The notes under the pieces were generated by a model, which was not told where the DNA came from, did not search any database, and saw only the letters and a program-made list of their open reading frames with translations. The position numbers and the translations under genes are program-made. This document shows positions 40,947 through 49,545 of a stretch of 64,000 nucleotides of DNA, piece by piece. Origin of the DNA: Sphingomonas sp. Leaf34 (GTDB lineage: Bacteria > Pseudomonadota > Alphaproteobacteria > Sphingomonadales > Sphingomonadaceae); assembly GCF_001421805.1 (NCBI RefSeq), contig NZ_LMLC01000005.1:588389-652388 (forward strand), read 5' to 3'. Within the stretch, counting starts at the first letter, position 1, and the number at the start of each line of letters is the position of its first letter.

Positions 40947-41579
40947 TCAACTCTCCCGGTACATCCGCACCAGAAACTCGGACGCGCCCCGCCACCGGTC
41001 CCCGACGTGCAGCACGCGCGACCGCACCAGCGCCAACCGCACCACCCGCCACCCCTCGCCGAGATCGGGCGGCAGCGCCTCCAATCCCTCCTCCGCCGCC
41101 GCCAGCAGCGCGCGCACCCGGACCGGCCGCTCGACCACCGGATAGCCGAGCAATGTCGCCGGCTGCCCCGCCGCCAGGCTCGGCGCCCAGACGAACGCGC
41201 CGTCGCTCGTCTTGAACTTGCGGATCCGCGCCCCCTCGACCCGCAGCCCCCGAGCATCCTCAGCAACGACAGACAGAACCCCCACCGCCGCCCCCCGATG
41301 CTGCCACAACAACGGCACCACGCGCGCGTCGGCAAACGCCCCTCGCTCCCAGCGATCGTGCAGCTCATGACGCTCGGCCGTGCTCAACGACCCGACCAGC
41401 ATCGCGCGTTGCGCCGCCGGCAGCATCGCCAGTTCGGCGATCACGTCGCGCTCGCCCGCGACCACCCCCTTCGCCCCTCCCGCCGACGCCGTCTCCGAGG
41501 ATTCGGGCGAAGAGCTCCCGCGCGGCGCAACGTCGCTGCCGTCGGCGGCCCGGGGATCGGTCGGACCACGCTCGTTCAC
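40947..41579 (-). CDS. Chimeric ORF of four GTA gene fragments
   Basis: One open 210-codon frame appears built of pieces. Residues 46-77 (ELAMLPAAQRAMLVGSLSTA) look like the front of the terminase large subunit. Residues 78-118 (ARVVPLLWQHRGAAVGV, AEDARGLRVEG) look like the prohead protease. Residues 119-150 (RKFKTSDGAFVWAPSLAAGQ, TLLGYPVVE) are the end of the HK97-type capsid protein. Residues 151-210 (LEALPPDLGEGWRVVRLALV, WRGASEFLVRMYR) resemble the DUF3168 tail-completion protein. These follow the normal GTA order, so successive in-frame deletions are the simplest explanation. Its start overlaps the TerS-like stop (ATGA). Confidence 0.75.
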   Translation of the reverse strand: MNERGPTDPRAADGSDVAPRGSSSPESSETASAGGAKGVVAGERDVIAELAMLPAAQRAMLVGSLSTAERHELHDRWERGAFADARVVPLLWQHRGAAVGVLSVVAEDARGLRVEGARIRKFKTSDGAFVWAPSLAAGQPATLLGYPVVERPVRVRALLAAAEEGLEALPPDLGEGWRVVRLALVRSRVLHVGDRWRGASEFLVRMYRES

Positions 41580-42235
41580 GCCCCACCCCCTTCCATCGAC
41601 GCACGCAGCCGCCGTGCCAGCGAATCAAGTTTCTTCGCGATCGACGCATCGGTTTCCGCCTTCGTCGCGCGTCGATGCGGCTTGCGCCCGCGCGCCCCGC
41701 CCGCGGGGCCCCCCCGTGCATCCGCCGATCGCCGCGCCAGCAACGCCAGCGCCACCCGCACCGCCTGCATGCTCGCAAGCTGGACGAGCCCCGCCGCCGC
41801 TTCGCCCCGCGCATCGCTCCCGTCCGCCGCGCTGTCGTCCTCGGCCGCGTCGTAGCATTCGACCGCGTCCGTGCCCGCGCCCGGCGCGGTCGCGTTCAGC
41901 CCCGCGATCGCCGCTGCCAGCAATCCCTCCTCGAGCCGCTCGTATCCGCTCGCCAGCGCCGCCGCCCACTGCGCCGCAAACAGCGGATCGCGCTGCTTGA
42001 GCGCGCTGGCGCCGCGTCGGGTCATGCCCGCCGCGGCCGAGGACGACGTCACGTTGCACGTCATCGATAGCGCGGCGAGAAACGTCGCGCGCTTGTCCTT
42101 TGTCCATCCTTTGGGCCGTATCGTCCGAACCTGCACGACGCGGTGGCTCCCGCCCGCCACCGTCGTACCCGCTACCGTCGTACCCGCCACCGTCGTAGAG
42201 GTCTGCGTGACGTCCCCGACTACCCGCTTCGCCAT
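41576..42235 (-). CDS. GTA small-terminase-like protein
   Basis: A 219-residue protein whose middle (RPKGWTKDKRATFLAALSMT, then NVTSSSAAAGMTRRGASALK and QWAAALASGYERLEEGLL) matches the DNA-binding small terminase of sphingomonad GTAs. The N-terminal residues 12-27 are a triplicated TTVAG read from a 15-base tandem repeat and are not part of the family. The C-terminal third is charged and low in order. ATG 42235 was chosen; a start at 42283 adds a Gly-rich leader. It heads the degraded cluster. Confidence 0.75.
   Translation of the reverse strand: MAKRVVGDVTQTSTTVAGTTVAGTTVAGGSHRVVQVRTIRPKGWTKDKRATFLAALSMTCNVTSSSAAAGMTRRGASALKQRDPLFAAQWAAALASGYERLEEGLLAAAIAGLNATAPGAGTDAVECYDAAEDDSAADGSDARGEAAAGLVQLASMQAVRVALALLARRSADARGGPAGGARGRKPHRRATKAETDASIAKKLDSLARRLRASMEGGGA
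42156..42200. repeat. 15-base tandem repeat in the TerS-like gene
   Basis: Three copies of GC(C/T)ACCGTCGTACCC. The unit is a multiple of three, so copy changes only alter the number of TTVAG pentapeptides. Confidence 0.85.
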
Positions 42236-42703
42236 CCCCCGCGCCCTCCCCGATCCGCCGCCCCCACCCGCGCCCGAACGCAAAAAAGCCGGCGACGCGC
42301 GGGGCTCTCGCCCCGATCGTTCCGGCTTCCGTCGTTCGGACCACCCACCCCGACTCGCAATTCGTCAGCGTTCCTGATATGTACCAAACGAGCGTGACGA
42401 TGTCAATCACTTTAACCTATATGGTTCAGTTCCATTCACGCGCGACGATCGCTGTCTTTTGCCACAGGCGACGCGCCGGATCTGCAAGGACAGTTCCAAC
42501 GACTCCACCGTTTAACTACTGTCCATAAATAGGATCAATATCACTGGCTATTATTGGTCGAGAGTCGATCAGTTCTTCTATCTCAAATACTATATCCCTA
42601 TCCTTATAGACTAGATCTATACCAGCAGGTCATGGACTCTGTTTTTATCGAAGGCGTATATTACGCCCGCCCGAGAAAGGACTCGGACAAGAGGAGACAG
42701 TCA
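42236..42703. other. AT-rich intergenic region before the LGFP gene
   Basis: About 470 bases without a credible gene. From about 42370 to 42650 the sequence is far richer in A and T than the rest of the window, with runs such as CTCAAATACTATATCCC and CCTTATAGACTAGATC. A 6-3-6 hairpin (GGCGTA, TAT, TACGCC) lies at 42653-42667, 37 bases before the LGFP start. This looks like imported DNA plus a promoter. Confidence 0.65.
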
Positions 42704-43768
42704 ATGCCTGATGGTATAGCCACGCTCACACGCCCTGTCGTAAAGATCACGGCGCTCACCGATCTGACGCCGATCGGACTGAAGTTACCGCTGATCCTGC
42801 CGGGTATCCTTGCAATCAACGCCAAATACACCGCGCTCGGCGGCGCCGGTGGGTTTCTTGGCGCGGCGACGACCGCGCATGCCAAGACGCCCAACGGCAA
42901 GGGGTGGTATCGGCATTATGCCGGCGGCTCGATCTATTGGTCGGCATCGACCGGCGCGCATGAGGTTCATGGACTGATCCGCGGCAAGTGGGCGGCGCTC
43001 GGCTGGGAAAACAGCTTTCTCGATTTCCCGACCAGCGACGAGACGGTCGGTGGCAATGGTGGCCGGTTCAGCACCTTCCAGGGCGGCGTGATCTATTGGC
43101 TGCCCGCGACCGGCGCGCATAAGGTCCATGGCGAGATTCTCGCCCGCTACCGCCTGCTCGGTGCAGAGAAGTCGTTTCTCGGCTATCCGGTATCGGACGA
43201 GTTCGCCGGCCCGGGCCAGTCGCGGATCAGCAACTTCCAGCACGGCCAGATCGCCTGGTCGCCCGCCCTCGGTGCGGCGACCTCGTGGACCAGCTATACG
43301 CCGCCCGCAACGGGCAGCGGTGCGGGCGTCCATCCGCTGGGGATCCCCAGCGGCAGCAACGCCCCCGACGTCCGGCGCCGGCTGGTCTGCGCCGCGCATA
43401 TGGACCTGACCGACGACGAGACATTTGGTTCGGACGAACATGCCAGCGCGCACAAGCAGAACGAGGCGGTGCTGACCAACGATCTGCCGCAGGACGTCCT
43501 GACCATGCAGAAGGGCGCCGGCGGCGAACTTCGCGTCGAACTCACGTTGCTCGGCCAGGTCAAGCTCAGCGGCGACGTCCTCGTCCAGGGCAAGGCGCTG
43601 CTCTACGAGGGTACGAGCGAGCAGACGAACGATCTCGACGGCGATCTCGACTTCACCGTGCTCGTGCCCCGCGATGGCGTGATCTCGCGCACCGTCACCG
43701 TCTGGAACGAGGACGAGGGTGGCGACAAGGGCGTGATCGCGATGAGCTTCAGCAACTTCGCCGCCTGA
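42704..43768 (+). CDS. LGFP-repeat protein
   Basis: A 354-residue protein with three LGFP-type repeats over residues 39-188; each holds a W/Y-rich core and a closing phrase: GGSIYWSASTGAHEVHGLI, GGVIYWLPATGAHKVHGEIL, HGQIAWSPALGA, with linkers such as LGAEKSFLGYPVSDEF. LGFP repeats are best known in wall-bound proteins of mycolate bacteria; they are uncommon in sphingomonads. The last 140 residues (LRVELTLLGQVKLSGDVLVQ, then DGVISRTVTVWNEDEG) form a separate beta-rich domain without a known family. There is no signal peptide. ATG 42704 has AGGAG seven bases upstream. Confidence 0.85.
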   Translation: MPDGIATLTRPVVKITALTDLTPIGLKLPLILPGILAINAKYTALGGAGGFLGAATTAHAKTPNGKGWYRHYAGGSIYWSASTGAHEVHGLIRGKWAALGWENSFLDFPTSDETVGGNGGRFSTFQGGVIYWLPATGAHKVHGEILARYRLLGAEKSFLGYPVSDEFAGPGQSRISNFQHGQIAWSPALGAATSWTSYTPPATGSGAGVHPLGIPSGSNAPDVRRRLVCAAHMDLTDDETFGSDEHASAHKQNEAVLTNDLPQDVLTMQKGAGGELRVELTLLGQVKLSGDVLVQGKALLYEGTSEQTNDLDGDLDFTVLVPRDGVISRTVTVWNEDEGGDKGVIAMSFSNFAA

Positions 43769-43818
43769 TCGGGCATCGCGACGACGACGGGGCTGGGCCT
43801 GCCACCCAGCCCCGTATC

Positions 43819-43980
43819 GTCACCGCCCCCTATAACGTCACCGTCCCCTATATCGTCTCCGTCCCCTATATCGTCTCCGTCCCCTATATCGTCACCGTCC
43901 CCGATATCGTCACCGTCCCTGATATCGTCACCGTAACGTCACCGCACACCGCACACCGCACACCGCACACCGCACACCGC
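43819..43980. repeat. Two tandem arrays: 18-base and 7-base units
   Basis: Six 18-base units, GTCWCCGTCCCCTATATC with small changes, run from 43819 to 43926. A short partial copy follows, then a 7-base unit ACCGCAC repeated five and two-thirds times at 43941-43980. The arrays fill the gap between the convergent LGFP and hbd genes and end five bases before the hbd stop. Confidence 0.9.
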
Positions 43981-43984
43981 GTCA

Positions 43985-44854
43985 TCACCGTGTCGGCACG
44001 GGTTCCGCGCCCGAATAATCGTAGAACCCGCGCTTCGTCTTGCGCCCGAACCACCCGGCCTCGACATATTTCACCAGCAGCGGTGCCGGCCGGAACTTCG
44101 GGTCGCCCGTTCCCTCGAACAGCACGCGCGTGATTTCCAGGCACGTGTCGAGCCCGATGAAATCGGCCAGCGTCAGCGGTCCCATCGGATGGTTCAGCCC
44201 GAGCTGGCACGCCAGGTCGATGTCGCGCACGCTCGCCACGCCTTCGCCGAGCGCAAAGCACGCCTCGTTGATCATCGGCATCAGGACGCGGTTGACGATG
44301 AAGCCGGGCGCGTCGTTCGCATTCACCACCTGCTTGCCGAGCGCCTCCGCAAACGCCTCGACCGCCGCCACCGTCGCATCCGACGTCGCGAGGCCACGGA
44401 TCAGTTCGATCGGCCGCATCACCGGGACGGGATTGAAGAAATGCACGCCCATGAACCGCGCCGGATCGGGTGCTGCCTGCGCCAGCCGCGTGATCGGGAT
44501 CGACGACGTGTTCGACGCCAGGATCGCGTCCGCGCCCAGCACCTTGCCGACCTCGGCGAAGATCGCGCGCTTCACCGCCTCGCGCTCGGTCGCCGCCTCG
44601 ACGACGATAGCGCAGTCGCCCATGTCCGCCACGCTGGCGACCGGTTCGATTCCCGCCAGCGCCGCATCGCGCGCGTCCGACCCGATCTTCTCCTTCTCGA
44701 CCAGCCGCGCGAGCGCCTTGGCGATCCCCGCCTTGCCCTGTTCCGCCTGCGCCAGCGATATATCCGCCAGCAGCACGCGATACCCCGCCTGCGCCGATAC
44801 CTGCGCGATCCCCGCGCCCATCTGCCCTGCACCAATCACGCCGATCGTCTGCAC
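43985..44854 (-). CDS. 3-hydroxybutyryl-CoA dehydrogenase
   Basis: The 289-residue enzyme oxidises 3-hydroxyacyl-CoA with NAD+. It has the N-terminal nucleotide loop VIGAGQMGAGIAQV, ILASNTSSIPITRLA with the catalytic region, HFFNPVPVMRPIELIRG, and the C-terminal domain NDAPGFIVNRVLMPMINEA. The stop is immediately next to the tandem-repeat arrays. In related genomes this gene sits with electron-transfer flavoprotein genes and the PduO-type adenosyltransferase; here those are 5 kb away or missing. Confidence 0.95.
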   Translation of the reverse strand: MQTIGVIGAGQMGAGIAQVSAQAGYRVLLADISLAQAEQGKAGIAKALARLVEKEKIGSDARDAALAGIEPVASVADMGDCAIVVEAATEREAVKRAIFAEVGKVLGADAILASNTSSIPITRLAQAAPDPARFMGVHFFNPVPVMRPIELIRGLATSDATVAAVEAFAEALGKQVVNANDAPGFIVNRVLMPMINEACFALGEGVASVRDIDLACQLGLNHPMGPLTLADFIGLDTCLEITRVLFEGTGDPKFRPAPLLVKYVEAGWFGRKTKRGFYDYSGAEPVPTR

Positions 44855-44925
44855 ATCACTCTCCTGAATTGTTACCGCCTACCTAGCCGCTTTTCCCCGC
44901 GCTGCCAGCGCGCTAGGCTGCAGCC

Positions 44926-46077
44926 ATGCTGTGCAAACCGATCTTTTCCGCCCTCGCGCCCGTTATCGCGCCCGTCATCGTGCTGCCACTGCTGGCCTGT
45001 TCGCCCAGCCAGTCCACGTCGCAACCCAAGACAGACGCTGTGCGCAGCCCCACCCCGGTCGCGCCGACAGCGCCACGACCGGGCACCACGAGCGAGCCGC
45101 TTGCGAGCACGAAGCCCGGCACGCTGAAGACCTTCACCGACTGGACCGCCGGCTGCGACAACACGCTTCGCTGCACGCTCGGCACGCTCCTGCCGGAACA
45201 GAGCATGGGCGGGGACATGATCACGCTCAATCTCACGCGCGAGCCCGGCCCCGTCGCGCGCGGCGGCGGCGGGATCTCGCTCGCGGTGGAGACGCGCAAC
45301 GACCAGGCGGCCATCAAGCGCCCGCCCGCCAGCTTCGCCGTCGATGGCCGCCCGATAAAGCTGCGCGACGCCGCCGCGCTCGCCGCGGCGATCGCCAACG
45401 GACATTCGCTGACCATTCTCGACGCAGGCGGCGCCGTGCTGGCCACGCTTTCGCTCAAGGGTGCAGCCGCCGCGCTCCGCTACATCGACGCGCAACAGGG
45501 CCGCGCCGGCAGCACCGACGCGATCGTCGCCAGGGGCCCCGCCGCGTCGCGCGCACCGGCGCCGGCCCTCCCCGTCATCACCGCGCTCGCGCCATCGGGC
45601 ACCCCCGCCAAGCTCACCGCGACGCAGATCGCCACGATGCGCAAACGGGGGGCGTGCGATCCCGGCAATTTCCCGTCCGGTGCAGATCCTGAAATGTTCG
45701 CCCCCGACGTCCATGCGCTCGGCGGCGGCACGTCGCTGGCGATCCTGCCCTGCTCGACCGGCGCCTATAATCTGATCGGTGCGCTCTTCATCATCGACGG
45801 CGCCAAGATCGTCCCAGCCCAACTCGACGCCCCCTCGGCCTTCGAGGAAACCGGCGCCGACTCGGCAACGCCGGTAAAGAGCGTCGTCAACGGCACCTTC
45901 GAAGACGGCGTCCTCACCAGCTATGCCAAGGGCCGCGGCCTCGGCGACTGCGGCGTGCACCAGAGCTTCGTCTGGGACGGCACGCGCTTCCGCCTGTCCG
46001 AACAGGCCGAAATGGGCGAATGCCGCGGCAATATCGACTATATCACGACGTGGCGCACCCGCGTCGTGCGGCGCTGA
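44926..46077 (+). CDS. DUF1176 family envelope protein
   Basis: A 383-residue protein with a lipoprotein-type start (MLCKPIFSALAPVIAPVIVL, then LLACSPS). The family DUF1176 is recognised by FTDWTAGCDNTLRCTLGTLL at the front and, near the end, GLGDCGVHQSFVWDGTRFRL with GECRGN, where pairs of cysteines may form disulphides. Function is unknown. It is divergent from the dehydrogenase, and converges on the esterase-like gene. Confidence 0.9.
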   Translation: MLCKPIFSALAPVIAPVIVLPLLACSPSQSTSQPKTDAVRSPTPVAPTAPRPGTTSEPLASTKPGTLKTFTDWTAGCDNTLRCTLGTLLPEQSMGGDMITLNLTREPGPVARGGGGISLAVETRNDQAAIKRPPASFAVDGRPIKLRDAAALAAAIANGHSLTILDAGGAVLATLSLKGAAAALRYIDAQQGRAGSTDAIVARGPAASRAPAPALPVITALAPSGTPAKLTATQIATMRKRGACDPGNFPSGADPEMFAPDVHALGGGTSLAILPCSTGAYNLIGALFIIDGAKIVPAQLDAPSAFEETGADSATPVKSVVNGTFEDGVLTSYAKGRGLGDCGVHQSFVWDGTRFRLSEQAEMGECRGNIDYITTWRTRVVRR

Positions 46078-46119
46078 TATCCTCCTCTTCACAAGAGAGG
46101 CGGAAGATAGAGATCAGGA

Positions 46120-47130
46120 TTAAAGCATGCCGAGGGTCCGGAGCCATTGCCGGACCTGCCCCGGCCATTCCCTGGTGATCGGATCGGCGGTGGGACGCAT
46201 GCCGAAGGCGTGACCGCCTCTGGCGTAGAGACGCATGTCGACGGGCACGCCGGCGTCGTTCAACGCCAGCGCATAGGCTATCGCTTGACGGACGTTATCC
46301 GTGGAATCGTCCATTGCGTGAAGGATCAGCGTCGGGGGCGCATTCCCGCTGATCTTCACCCACGGTTTGAGTTCAAGGCTGTTCTTGCCCTTGCTGTCAT
46401 CCAGCATCCGCGCCGTGTAGGCCAGGATTGCGAAGTCCGGCCGGGGCGATTGCCGGTCGGCAGCATCGGCGATCGGATAGGTGCGCTCTTCCGTATTGCT
46501 CATGTCCGCGACGAGATAGGCACCCGCCGAAAAGCCGATCGCGCCGATCTTATGCGGATTGATCCCGTAGGCGGCGGCGCGCTGCCGCAACAGCCCCATT
46601 GCCCGCTGCGCGTCCTCGAGCCCTAACAGGACTTTTGGCCGCTGCTGCGGCTTTCCGGTCTCGGTCTCCCAAATCTGCGGCGTCCGATATTTCAGCATGA
46701 CGCAGGTCATGCCCTGCGCCACGACCCAATCGCAGATTTCGGTCCCTTCGAGATCGGTCGCCACGGCATGGAACCCGCCGCCGGGCAGGACCATCATCGC
46801 CGCGCCGGTGCGCCGGCCTTTTGGCGGGTAGAGCGTCATGGTCGGCCGGGTGACATAGCTCGCCCAATGCCACATCCTCCCGCCGACGAGCGGGGAGCCG
46901 TTACCGGTCGCCTCGGGATGATCGCCGCTATCCGGCTTCGCCAGGGCAAGCGCCGTCGGCCAGAGCGGCACTTGCGTTCCCCCCGCGGCCGGCTGCCACA
47001 CCCCTTCGCGTTCCACTTTCGGAACCGCGATCCTGGCCGGCGAAGGTCCGAATCTGCCGACCTGACCATGCGCCGCTCCGGCTATGCCGAGCACGAGAAG
47101 ACTAGCCACGACGAACCGCAATCGCGACAC
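46120..47130 (-). CDS. Exported alpha/beta hydrolase (esterase-like)
   Basis: A 336-residue protein with a signal peptide (RLRFVVASLLVLGIAGAAHG) and an alpha/beta-hydrolase domain: MMVLPGGGFHAVATDLEG (oxyanion loop), IGAIGFSAGAYLVA (nucleophile serine in GFSAG), LILHAMDDSTDN (acid) and GGHAFGMRP (histidine). This matches the BD-FAE and acetyl-xylan esterase type. The substrate is probably an acylated carbohydrate, by inference. The GTG at 47130 has GGAG seven bases ahead; a TTG at 47157 is less likely. Confidence 0.88.
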   Translation of the reverse strand: MSRLRFVVASLLVLGIAGAAHGQVGRFGPSPARIAVPKVEREGVWQPAAGGTQVPLWPTALALAKPDSGDHPEATGNGSPLVGGRMWHWASYVTRPTMTLYPPKGRRTGAAMMVLPGGGFHAVATDLEGTEICDWVVAQGMTCVMLKYRTPQIWETETGKPQQRPKVLLGLEDAQRAMGLLRQRAAAYGINPHKIGAIGFSAGAYLVADMSNTEERTYPIADAADRQSPRPDFAILAYTARMLDDSKGKNSLELKPWVKISGNAPPTLILHAMDDSTDNVRQAIAYALALNDAGVPVDMRLYARGGHAFGMRPTADPITREWPGQVRQWLRTLGML

Positions 47131-47229
47131 ACTTTGTCTCCTGCCAGAAGCGCGCAACCATACCGCAAAAACGATCTGGTCATAGCGCCGTCCCGGCGGG
47201 CCGCAGGGATACGGCAGGCGATCCGCCGT

Positions 47230-48207
47230 TTAGGGCGCCGGGCGCTCCACCTGAGCCTCGGCAAGATACACGCCGAACAGCCCCTCGGGATCGGTCCATG
47301 CGGCGATCGGCGTCCACCCGCCCGACCGCAACAGGATCCGCGCGTCGCGCGCGCCGTATTTATGGCTGTTCTCGGTGTGGATCGTCTCGCCCGCGGCCAT
47401 ATCGAACGCCCGCCCGTCCACGCTGAACGCGACGTCGCGCGTCGTCTCGAGATGCATCTCGATCCGCGCCCGGTCGTCGTTCCACACCGCCTTGTGGCGA
47501 AACGCCTCGACCGGGATATCGCCGCCCAGTTCGCGGTTGATCCGTTCGAGCAGGTTCAGGTTGAACGCCGCCGTCACGCCCTGCGCATCGTCATACGCCG
47601 GCACCAGCACGTCTTCGCCCTTGATCCGGTCCATCCCGATCAGCAGCATCGCGCCGACGCCGAGCGACGCACGCATCGCGCGCAGCAGGTCGACCGCCAT
47701 CAACGGGATCATGTTGCCGATCGTCGACCCCGGAAAGAAGCCGAGCTTGGGCGTCTCCGCGATCGTCTTCGGCAGGCTCAGCGGCCGCATGAAATCGGCC
47801 TCGAACGGCAGCACCAGCAACTCGGGGAACTGGTCGCCCAGCACCTTCGACGATTCGCGCAGGAAATCGCCCGAGATATCGATCGGCACATAGACCGACG
47901 GCCCGACCGCCTCGAGCAGGATCGGCGTCTTGGTCGACGATCCCGACCCGAACTCGACGACCGCACGGCCTTCGCCGGCCAGCTTCGCCACCTCGGGACA
48001 GGCCGTCTCCAGGATCGCGCGCTCGGTCCGCGTCGGGTAATATTCGGGCAGGTCCGTGATCTTCTCGAACAGCTCCGACCCACGCCGGTCGTAGAACCAC
48101 CGCGCGGGGATCGCGCGCGGGCGGCGTTCGAGCCCGCTGAGCACGTCCGCACGGAACTGCGGGTCGGCGAGCGTCTGCTGGCCGTCCTCGATCTCGGGCT
48201 TCAACAT
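47230..48207 (-). CDS. egtD: L-histidine N-alpha-methyltransferase
   Basis: EgtD transfers three methyl groups from S-adenosylmethionine to histidine, giving hercynine for ergothioneine. The 325-residue protein has YYPTRTERAILE, VVEFGSGSSTKTPILLEA (SAM loop) and FPGSTIGNMIPLMAVDLLR. Its ATG overlaps the stop of egtB, so the pair is co-translated. With only egtB and egtD, the cysteine-sulphoxide lyase step must be carried out elsewhere or by a different enzyme. Confidence 0.96.
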   Translation of the reverse strand: MLKPEIEDGQQTLADPQFRADVLSGLERRPRAIPARWFYDRRGSELFEKITDLPEYYPTRTERAILETACPEVAKLAGEGRAVVEFGSGSSTKTPILLEAVGPSVYVPIDISGDFLRESSKVLGDQFPELLVLPFEADFMRPLSLPKTIAETPKLGFFPGSTIGNMIPLMAVDLLRAMRASLGVGAMLLIGMDRIKGEDVLVPAYDDAQGVTAAFNLNLLERINRELGGDIPVEAFRHKAVWNDDRARIEMHLETTRDVAFSVDGRAFDMAAGETIHTENSHKYGARDARILLRSGGWTPIAAWTDPEGLFGVYLAEAQVERPAP

Positions 48208-49484
48208 CAGATGTCTTTCGCGAGGCGCACGCCGGTGAACTGCCACCGTTGATGCGGGTAGAAGAAATTGCGGTAGCTTGCCCGCGCATGGCCGCGCGGC
48301 GTGGCACAGCTGCCGCCACGCAGGATGAACTGCGAACTCATGAACTTGCCGTTATACTCGCCGACCGCACCGGCCGCGGTCACGAACCCGGGATAAGGGC
48401 GGTAGGCGCTGCCCGTCCATTCCCAGACGTCGCCGAAGAACGCGGGTCCGCCCGCGGAGGGTCGCGGCTCGACGGGGCCGGCGACATCCATCTGGTTGCC
48501 ACCCGTCGCGTCATGCGCGGCGGCGGCGGCCTCCCATTCGAACTCGGTCGGCAGTCGTGCGCCCGCCCAGCTGGCATAGGCATCCGCCTCGAAGAAGCTC
48601 ACATGCGTCACCGGCGCCGCCGGATCGATCGCGCGCCGCCCGTCGAGCCCGAACCGCGTCCACCCGGCCTCGCCCTGCTCCCAATAAAGCGGCGCGACGA
48701 TGCCCTCCGCCTTCACCCAGGCCCAGCCATCCGCCAGCCAGTGGCGCGCCTCGGTGTATCCGCCATCGGCAATGAATGCCGCCCATTCGCCGTTGGTGAC
48801 GGTCCGGTCGGCGATCGCATGCGGCGCCAGCAACGCCTTGTGCCGCGGCCCCTCGCAATCGAACGCGAATCCGTCGCCGTCATGTCCGACCGCGACGATC
48901 CCGCCGTCCTGCGCGATCCAGCCGATCGGGCCCGGCATTGCGACGGGTACTTTGCGCGGTGCCGGCCACATCGCCGGCTCGAGCGGGTTTTCCGAAAACA
49001 TGTGGAGGATATCGGTCACCAGCAATTCCTGGTGCTGCTCCTCGTGATGACAGCCGAGCGCCACCAGGGCCTGCGCATCTGCCGACAGCCCCGGCAGCGC
49101 GTCGAGCAGCGCGGCATCGACATGCGCACGGTACGCCCGCACCTCGTCGATCGACGGCCGCGTCACCATCCCGCGCCGATCGCGCGCATGACGCCGCCCT
49201 TCGGCTTCGTAATAGCTGTTGAACAGGAACGGAAACCGCTCGTCGTGCAGCGCATAGCCGGCGACATGATCGCGCAACACGAACGTCTCGAAGAACCACG
49301 TGGTATGCGCCATGTGCCACTTGGTCGGCGACGCATCAGGCATCGACTGCACGGTCGCATCCGCATCCGACAGCGGCTCCGCAAGTGCGAGCGTCAGCGC
49401 GCGGACCGCGGCAAACCGCTCGCCAAGCGAAGATAGGGGTGCCGCTACGCGTGGCGTCACGTCGGGACGAATGGGATTGGGCAT
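48207..49484 (-). CDS. egtB: Ergothioneine biosynthesis protein EgtB
   Basis: EgtB is a non-haem iron enzyme joining hercynine to a thiol through an oxygen-dependent sulphoxide. The 425-residue protein has a DinB-like N domain with the iron ligands HHEEQHQELL and a C-terminal formylglycine-enzyme-type domain (FFGDVWEWTGSAYRPYPG, SQFILRGGSCATPRGH, SYRNFFYPHQRWQFTGVRLA). The ATG at 49484 follows AGGAG by seven bases. Ergothioneine protects against oxidative stress. Confidence 0.96.
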   Translation of the reverse strand: MPNPIRPDVTPRVAAPLSSLGERFAAVRALTLALAEPLSDADATVQSMPDASPTKWHMAHTTWFFETFVLRDHVAGYALHDERFPFLFNSYYEAEGRRHARDRRGMVTRPSIDEVRAYRAHVDAALLDALPGLSADAQALVALGCHHEEQHQELLVTDILHMFSENPLEPAMWPAPRKVPVAMPGPIGWIAQDGGIVAVGHDGDGFAFDCEGPRHKALLAPHAIADRTVTNGEWAAFIADGGYTEARHWLADGWAWVKAEGIVAPLYWEQGEAGWTRFGLDGRRAIDPAAPVTHVSFFEADAYASWAGARLPTEFEWEAAAAAHDATGGNQMDVAGPVEPRPSAGGPAFFGDVWEWTGSAYRPYPGFVTAAGAVGEYNGKFMSSQFILRGGSCATPRGHARASYRNFFYPHQRWQFTGVRLAKDI

Positions 49485-49545
49485 CGATCTCTCCTCAATT
49501 CGACGTCGAACGATGCAACGTTGAAACGCGAGCGACCATAGCTGC

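Noticed and set aside
43819..43980. Possible CRISPR array
   Set aside because: The units are directly adjacent with no unique spacers, 18 and 7 bases long, and no cas gene is near.
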